NCBI RefSeq assembly: GCF_030272615.1
Contig: NC_081415.1
Span: 510,637,873-510,701,872, forward strand
Length of the DNA stretch: 64,000 bases
Direction: 5' to 3'
DNA from: Cryptomeria japonica
Taxonomy: Eukaryota > Streptophyta > Pinopsida > Cupressales > Cupressaceae
Every line of letters begins with the position of its first letter. Within the stretch, counting starts at the first letter, position 1. Positions 57,495-64,000 of this stretch are shown here, in pieces. The translations under genes and the position numbers were made by a program. Under the pieces are notes generated by a model that was not told where the DNA came from, made no database searches, and saw nothing but the letters and a program-made list of their open reading frames with translations.

Positions 57495-60400
57495 TTAGGA
57501 AAACACTTTTTCCTTTTCTGCTGTAGATCCTTTTTCCAAAAATTCATCCTCCCTGTGCAAATACTCCTTCCAGATGTCCCGACTTGTTGTACGCTCTGCC
57601 CAAACATGTCCCTGAAATTTGATGCATAGCTGGAACAACACCATGCTTTGGGGCATAGGAGGATGACGTATTTTATATTGCATACCCTCCAAGTGGCGAT
57701 CTACATGCTTTAACCCATCCTTCCAGTCGGACCGATGAGCCTCAAAACTTAATATGTTCGAATGCAACCCACTGGCAAATTCTAGGTCCTCCATGGAGTA
57801 TGCGACCTTATCAATTCTCAATCTATCCTCCCAGTTTGGTTGTACTTGATCATCAGACAAACTATTTTTCTAGCCCAGAACCATTGATCGGAGGATCTTT
57901 CCACCAAGATCCCTCATGTTTTTCAAAATCTCCTCGCATTCCTCCTGCTCTTTATTAATGGTATCTTTTGTATCATTCTTCATGTTGGTAGTTCATTACC
58001 ATTCTTTAAAAATGTTGATGTCATAGGGATCCAGGATAGCGGGCAATGTGGGAATCTGTGTATGGGTCCATAAAAGAGCCCTTATGAGGGGAAGAATTGT
58101 ACCAACCACTTCAGGGACCCTGAAACACTCCTTTACTTCAAACAATTTGACAAGAATGGTCTCTCGGTTGTGGGCCATTTCCTTTACGTCTTCAATGAAA
58201 CGCTCTCCCTTTTCCTTAATGTCTTGAATCCATTCCCTGATGGCCTTGGCGGTATCACGTACTCCTTCAAACTCGGTTGTAGTCTTTTGTGCCAATGCTA
58301 ATGGGGGAACGTGGGATTCAGGGGCATGTTGCAATGGTTTCAACAGGTGATCAATGTATCCCTCAACTTGCTTAGCATGAACTCGGTACATGTCTCTCTC
58401 AGCAGTCATTTCGTCGAGTTGTTTCAGCATATTCTGAACGAAATCCTTGAACTCTTCCCTTTCTTGCTCTTTGGTGGCTCTCCCTATTGGGATGGTTGTA
58501 ATGCTATAATCAGCCAATGCAATCTGATTGGCTGGCTTATCTGTAGGCGGGGTAGCGATATGAATGGTGCGGTTCGTCTGCTCATCCTTAGTGATTCGGG
58601 AGTAGGTCTTGGGCCTCTTCTTACCTTTGGATTTTATCTCTCCTATGCGAGAGAAGATATCCTCCAAGTTGATAGGTGGCTTGACAGTTGCTTTCCGCTG
58701 TGCACGAGCAATTAACCAGTCTTGAGGGATGGTCTGTCCAGATGTTATTGCCAAATTCCCACTTTGTTCCTTGGAGGTTTCAGCTGGCTCATTGCCTATC
58801 TGCAATTGATCTGTCATAGAAGGGACGGATGCAGTATCCAATCCCTTACTCATAGCTGAGTTCTCCCCTACCTCACTGAACAACTGTCGGGTATCCCCTT
58901 GTGATGGTTGCTATTTAGTTTTGTCGGGCTCTTGGGTCTCATCCCCCTTTTGTTCTCCCTCAATGGTGGTGTCATCTTTGCCGGCGCTATTCAATTGTAA
59001 TTCATGCCGACTCCCCTGTGTGAGCTCACGCTTACCAACCTCTTGATTAGGGGGGATTTCTCCCTCAACTTGATTTCTAGGTTCATCAGAGCCAACGATC
59101 ATGACCTCTGCATCTAGCTCACCTTGTGCCGGAGGATTATTAGCCTCGAATGCATCAACAACACTTAAGGAAGGCGGAGCAGGTATACAGTCAAGCTCAA
59201 CTACGTCATCCTCCGAGCTGGGGTCTTTGGATGACGAACTGACTTCGGGCCTCTTGATAGGGATCTTTTCCCTTCTAGTTCTTTTTGATGTCCGAGTCCT
59301 TCTATTGGCTCTGGCTTTCTTCCTCTTCTTTCCGGGTTTCTCAATCTCTTCTTTGGGTGCGCTCGAGGTTCCCTCATCCTCCGAAGACTGGGAATCGAGA
59401 CTGCCCATCATATTGTATGTAAATTGAATCCCTTCATGGGTCAGTTTCGCGATTTGCTGGGATAACTAGTGATCAGTATACCTTCCTAGAGCCTCCATGA
59501 CTGCCTCAAAATCAGTAATTGGATCCTGAGTCCAATCAATGCCTGGCAAGAGGTATTTAACTGCCTCAAACTCTTGGACTTGCAAGCAATTGCCATAATT
59601 TGTTACCTGATCTGGGACCTGACGATAATCATAAATCCGCATTTGCTGCACACTTAGATTAGAATACTCACACCATCAGACCTCATAGTCATCGGAACAG
59701 TTGCTCCAATAATCTTCAATTGATGCCTTCGCTTTGTAGCGCCTGCCATAGGCTGTCTTTGCCAAATTGTCATGATCGAAACACTTCCTTGGGAAATGTT
59801 CCTGTAGGCCATAAGATGCTAATTCAACAAGTGACTCATCAGCTTGTACCGAATTCTTGAAATGCACATCGAGGTCTGCCAAGATCATGGGGAAGGTGAA
59901 TCCGAACTGTTTCTTATCTTTGAGTAGGCTGCCTGCTGGGTGTGCCTATCTTGCGACTTCCATAAGGACTATTTTGTCTGTCGGATAGCATGGAAGTCAT
60001 AATGGAGCTCCCTCAAAGCCTACTATCCTGATATAGGTGAACCTAGGGAATTGGATAAACCATGCGCCATACTTTTGTACCAAAATGGTAGCCTGCTCTG
60101 AGAGCCTTATGTGCAATCCTCCTTGCACTAACCTGACTAGGCGCATTGTAAAGGCGTCATTGACACGCTCATACTGACCAATTGTGTAAGCAACGCTGTT
60201 GTTTTCTCTTTGAGCTATGTCATAGTAATGCAGTTGAGGGTAGCATTCATACACCTTAACTTGATTTGGGCCGTTCCTGATTTCACCCTTCTTGATTAAT
60301 CCTGTCAGTGGTTGGTGTCGGGCAAACATGTAAATCAGGTAGGAAGTCATGGTGAAGTACTTCTTTTCTTCAAGCTCGACCAACTGTGTATGGATATTAT

Positions 60401-60990
60401 CGCTGATGATCTGAGCCCTGTTGAACTTGAACTTCCCAGCAAAGACCTGCTTTGTAAAGTAGAACATCCACTCTTCAAAAAGATTGGATTGAGGGAGTCC
60501 CATAACCCTGCTGAGTAAGGTGACCATGTTACCATACTCGTTATGAAAGTCACTTCTGGGGGTCTTTTTACCGATCTTAATGCTCGGAGGCCTTCTCTCT
60601 TTATACCATTCTTCATTTATCAATGTCTTGCATTTAGCAGGATTCATGTCGTAAGCAACTTGTGGCTCATCTATAGTTGTAGCAATAGGATTATCGGGAA
60701 ATGGGATGTCAAATGCTTCCCCAATGGCCTCAAGTAAGAAATCAGCTAGCACCATATTTTCTAGAACCACTAATCTGGTCTCTAGCTGATAATGTCTGGT
60801 AGCCTCAACTACTAGCTCATAATTTTGCACGGATGGAGGGAAGCCTGTTGCCTGAGTGATACCACTGTCCATCATCCGCTTGGGCTTGCCATAGGCGTTA
60901 GGAGAATATACCCTTTTTCTGAAATCCTGAATGTCTATGTGGCCCAAATCAGTATCACCTATGTTTTCCCATATGCCCTGGACTTTTCAC
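57495..60990 (-). pseudogene. U3-encoded long ORF, copy C (about 1,150 codons)
   Basis: All pieces from 60947 to 57495 lie in one reading frame, interrupted by a few stops (near 59995, 59660, 59470, 58912, 57990 and 57870). No ATG starts it; a TGA lies just upstream of WENIGDTDLGHIDIQ. Domains: a helical N-terminus (VMGLPQSNLFEEWMFYF, FTMTSYLIYMFARH), ECYPQLHYYDI and FIQFPRFTYIRIVGF, then ASIEDYWSN. A strongly basic NLS-like stretch (KKRKKARANRRTRTSKRTRR) and an acidic linker follow. A coiled-coil segment (EFKDFVQNMLKQLDEMTAER) precedes a C-terminal helical part. It is the most complete copy. Product unrecognised; a chromatin- or nucleic-acid-binding role is only a guess from the basic region. 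Confidence 0.78.
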
Positions 60991-60999
60991 TCCCTAACT

Positions 61000-61980
61000 C
61001 CTCCTTTTTGGTATTAGTATTTCATTTTCTCGCCACTACGGGGAATGTGAGATTTGGAGACCCGAGATATTCCGGTTGCACCAGGTGTCTTTGAGGTTTC
61101 TACCGCCGATTTAGGCATTTATCTTGCATAACCAGACACGGATTACGAGACGAGATGAAGGAAGTGAATAGGTTAGCCAAAACAGAGGATGATGTTAGCG
61201 TATAAAACCAAAGATCAATAGGAACACCAGATTCAGAAAAAACATGACGCTTCAATAAAAGAGCTTGATTAACTGGAAGTGAAACGCTATTTGAAATAAG
61301 AAATTAAGCTGGCTCTGTTTAAAATTTGCTACTTGGAGTGAGTTCCAAAAAGTGCCACTTCCGACTAATTACGATGGTATGGACAAATGTTCAATTTTGC
61401 AGCTGAGGGTTCGGGTGTTTAACGATTGTAAGAGTTTTGCCTAAGTTCAGTTTTTCAAAATGTTCAAAATTTCCCTGAGTCTGAGTTTTACATTTCCGGG
61501 TTAATTTTCCTTGCAGGTTTTGCTCTTACGCTATGTTTAATGGTTTGTAAAATTACAACCTACGAAACTTTGTTGTCCTCATTTTTGTTTTAAAAAATGA
61601 AGGACCATTACATGAAATTTTTGTAAAAAAATGAAAAATTTTACTCTATGCCACGCTTCCTGAGGCATAATTTTGACTAATCCTTGGATTGGCTTAATCC
61701 TCATTCTATCCTCGAACTACGTTTCGAATTTCGTCGCATTCTGGATTCGTTTGCTATATCTTTCCTTCAATTTCGGGTTTTTTCTCCCTAACTGCAGGTG
61801 GAGAATTTTCCTTGAACTGCAAGTTTTAATGATTTCCATTGTTTTGGTCTTTGTAGGGAAATTTTTAGCTTATTACATGTGCACTTTATTGAAAAATAAA
61901 AACTTGTAATTTGCTTTTTATTTCCCCTTTGTTGTTTTTGTTGTTTTTTGGCTTTTTCAATTAAAATAGGGATTTTTTGG
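61000..61980. other. U3 sequence of LTR 4 upstream of the ORF, no genes seen
   Basis: AT-rich. Short frames such as 61673-61909 have no family signature. Confidence 0.4.
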
Positions 61981-61985
61981 TTTAG

Positions 61986-63043
61986 TTACAAGTAAACTTG
62001 TAATTCTTTCCCAAAACCCGTACTTTAATGGTTTTTACATGTAATAGGGATTTTAAACCCCTATTACATGTGTGTAAGTTACTAAAACTTGTTGTAGGGA
62101 TCTTATTTTCCCTTTACAAGTAATTAAAACTTGCACATCTCTGTCCAAAACCCGATTTTGCCTAGAAATGAAATAAAGTGACAATTTTAAACTTGCTATT
62201 TGGTCCAAAAAACCCGATTTTGCTTATAAAGTGCATTTTTGACAATTTTAAACTTGCTATTTGGTCAAAAAATCCTGATTTTGCCTAACATGTTGAAAAA
62301 GTGAAATTTTAAACTTGTTATATCCTCCAAAAACCCAAATTTTTATTGTTTTATGCAATTCCAACTTGCACTTTGTCTCCAAAAACCCTATTTGCAAGGG
62401 AAAAACGTTTTTTTGAAGATTTTTAGCAAATTTTTGTGGAAAATTTGTTGGAGGAGGAAGGCGTTTAGGATTCCTTCGTATTTTCATGCATTGTTAGACA
62501 CCTTTCTCGCCACATGCAGGTTAAGATTGCTGGTTTTTTGCTTTATAACAGCAAACTGTCAAAAACCACGTTTTTCTCCTCCAAGGATGCCACGAATCAG
62601 CAATCTCCCAAGTCGTTTTTGCATCTCATGCTAAGGCATTGAGGTTAGAGGGAGATTTATCCACTTTCCACGCCATTTCCCTTGCATTTGCTGCCACGTT
62701 TTGAATCATAAGGCGTTTTTGCAAAATGGTGGCTAGGGTTTAGCATTTTGGATTGTCTCTGTTTATTGGATTGTCTTCTTCAACATAAAGATTGATCATC
62801 TTTTGGAGAGGCATTTTCAGATTGGAGCAAGGTAAGATTTCTTTTCTTCTTGTTTCATTTTTCTTGTTTTCTTGTTTTCTTGTTTTTCCTTTCTAGTTGT
62901 AAATTTGTAAATATGTTGGTTCTTCCCCAAGAATCGGTTTTGTGAGAGAGATTTTCCCCTTTCTAAAGCAATTTTAGAATTGCATTGATCTTTCCCATTT
63001 TACCTCTTTACTTGTATTCGGGATTTTAAGTCCCGATTACAAG
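61986..63043. repeat. Hairpin series CTTGTAAT-GGG / CCC-ATTACAAG in LTR 4 U3
   Basis: TTACAAGTAAACTTGTAA (61986-62003) is a perfect palindrome. ACATGTAATAGGG (62037-62049) pairs perfectly with CCCTATTACATGT (62059-62071) across 9 bases. ACTTGTTGTAGGG pairs loosely with CCCTTTACAAGT near 62090-62122. CTTGTATTCGGGA (63011-63023) pairs at 12 of 13 positions with TCCCGATTACAAG (63031-63043). TGCTATTTGGTC and AACCCGATTTTGCC repeat between them (62155-62345). The arm pattern is shared and the loops are TTTTAA-like. Confidence 0.75.
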
Positions 63044-64000
63044 TTGGATGAAAATCATTGTTCTTCCCTTACGGATAAAAGATTTAACCATCTTTTGTTA
63101 AAATTCCAAGTTGCAAAGATGAGAAATACCTATCATTTCAAAATCGGGGTTTTAGAACCGGATTACATGTTGAAAGTTCTTCCCATTTTCTTGAAGATGA
63201 TCTTCCTAAAATCTTTTCATATTCATTTCCATCATCCGTACATACCATTTCATCCACTCATTTCACACCTTCATTCATTTTCCCCATTTAAAGTCTACCT
63301 GCAGTCAGCCATCCAGAACCCGAAATTGGTTCAAAATGCACTAAAAAAACACTTGAAAATGAGTTTTAAAGGTCCAATTACAAGTGCAAACTTGTGTTTA
63401 CCTATTACACATATGAAGTTGCATGTTTGTTCTCCACAATTGCAAGTTAATGCTCTTGTTTTTCCCACACATGTAATGCAGCTTCCAAAACCCGAAATTC
63501 ACTTGTGAGCCCATTTTTGCATCAATTTATCCCTTCCCTTGTCAGTCCGGTTTGCACGCACGACCTACCAAATCAATGAATTAAGGCATGGGCCTTATTT
63601 TGCAAGTAGATTTCAAGATTGGAGGATGATACAAAGAAGAGATACAATAAGAATTCAAGGTTGAGAACATAGAATGCTTTCAAGACAAAGATGGTCATGA
63701 CATTAAAAGAGGAAGGCCGCCCTTTCCCTCTTGAAAAGATAGTACTACCCCAAGCAAGAAGACAAGGATGCAAGTTCCCGTTCCGGTTTAAGATGTCTAT
63801 ACCAATCCAGAATACTTCAAGTTCTAGCATCCTGAAGTGACATGAAGATCATCACAGACAAAGGATGATGTAGTTAGAGTTGTGTCTTTAGACACATGGA
63901 ATAGTTTTAGTTATGCATTTGTAATTTTGTTTTGACAAGTTATATGTAAAAGTATTTTTTGTAAAATGCAAGTTACTCATTACTTGCACTTTTGTAATTA
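63044..64000. other. Remaining LTR 4 U3 sequence
   Basis: AT-rich, with further TTACAAG and ACATGTAAT half-sites. The 154-codon frame at 63044-63508 has no recognisable domain. Confidence 0.35.

Larger units (their letters stand above)
56377..64000 (-). mobile_element. Giant LTR 4 (over 7.6 kb, open at the right edge) carrying an ORF
   Basis: The minus-strand end is ACACGTCAACA at 56377, as in LTR 2. A TATA box (TATATAAA) lies at 57211-57218, about 840 bp from the end. Upstream is ORF copy C, then 3 kb of hairpin-rich AT DNA. The expected TGTTGTGAC start with its CCCCATT stem-loop is not seen, so the LTR probably extends past 64000. It interrupts ORF copy B. Confidence 0.65.

Noticed and set aside
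63044-63508. 154-codon ORF as a gene
   Set aside because: No domain, AT-rich hairpin context inside U3, and no homolog in the other giant LTRs.
1-64000. tRNA, rRNA or microRNA genes
   Set aside because: No tRNA-like or rRNA-like sequence was recognised; the hairpins are repeats in LTRs and cannot be called microRNAs without expression data.

Overview
The window looks like nuclear DNA of a plant with a very large, repeat-rich genome, probably a gymnosperm such as a conifer. That is an inference from very long transposon-filled introns, plant-type L1 LINEs (DUF4283 ORF1, RNase H in ORF2), Ty3/gypsy and Ty1/copia remnants and an AT-rich background. No bacterial-style genes, rRNA, tRNA or CRISPR loci were recognised. 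The only host gene I can support is a WD40-repeat protein gene on the + strand. Five of its exons are visible (21852-21929, 22564-22661, 23200-23273, 46607-46697, 46875-47032). They join in phase and carry GT/AG borders. Exons 3 and 4 are separated by a 23,333-bp intron made mostly of mobile elements, and the next intron runs at least 16.9 kb without reaching another exon.

Layout. 1-2733: 3' part of a decayed Ty3/gypsy element (protease ORF fused to an integrase-like tail, a 30-bp tandem array, a coiled-coil remnant, polypurine tract and LTR). 2734-3713: an antisense gypsy protease remnant. 3714-8107: a 4.4-kb LTR followed by a primer-binding-site candidate and a decayed internal region. That region is split by a full L1 LINE at 9380-17046 with a 19-bp target-site duplication. 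17601-21851: mostly non-coding, with one solo LTR (19944-20841). 21852-47032: the WD40 gene. Its large intron holds a second LINE (minus strand, 5'-truncated), a 4.7-kb LTR-like unit inserted in that LINE (24522-29243), a copia LTR fragment, and a 7.9-kb LTR-like unit (35970-43900) that carries a long reading frame and is itself hit by a 0.9-kb solo LTR. 47033-64000: a minus-strand gypsy pol gene broken by nested solo LTRs, a junction with a second gypsy pol, and a second giant LTR carrying the same long reading frame (56377 to past the end), inserted into a third copy of that frame.

Main themes. (1) A family of giant LTRs begins TGTTGT, with a short stem-loop CCCCATT/AATGGGG just inside the start in all three members whose start is visible. 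They end in CAACA or a close variant, show TATA boxes about 0.8-0.9 kb before their ends, and contain arrays of short inverted repeats; each copy has its own hairpin type. (2) Two of these LTRs hold, in U3, a sense reading frame of roughly 1,100-1,200 codons of unrecognised function. In the genomic RNA this would sit at the 3' end, as nef or sag do in some retroviruses. (3) Both LINE copies carry a third reading frame downstream of the RNase H domain, ending in a coiled coil. (4) Target-site duplications show that most LTR insertions here are solitary LTRs rather than full elements. All transposon coding regions contain stops or frameshifts, so the mobile elements look inactive in these copies.
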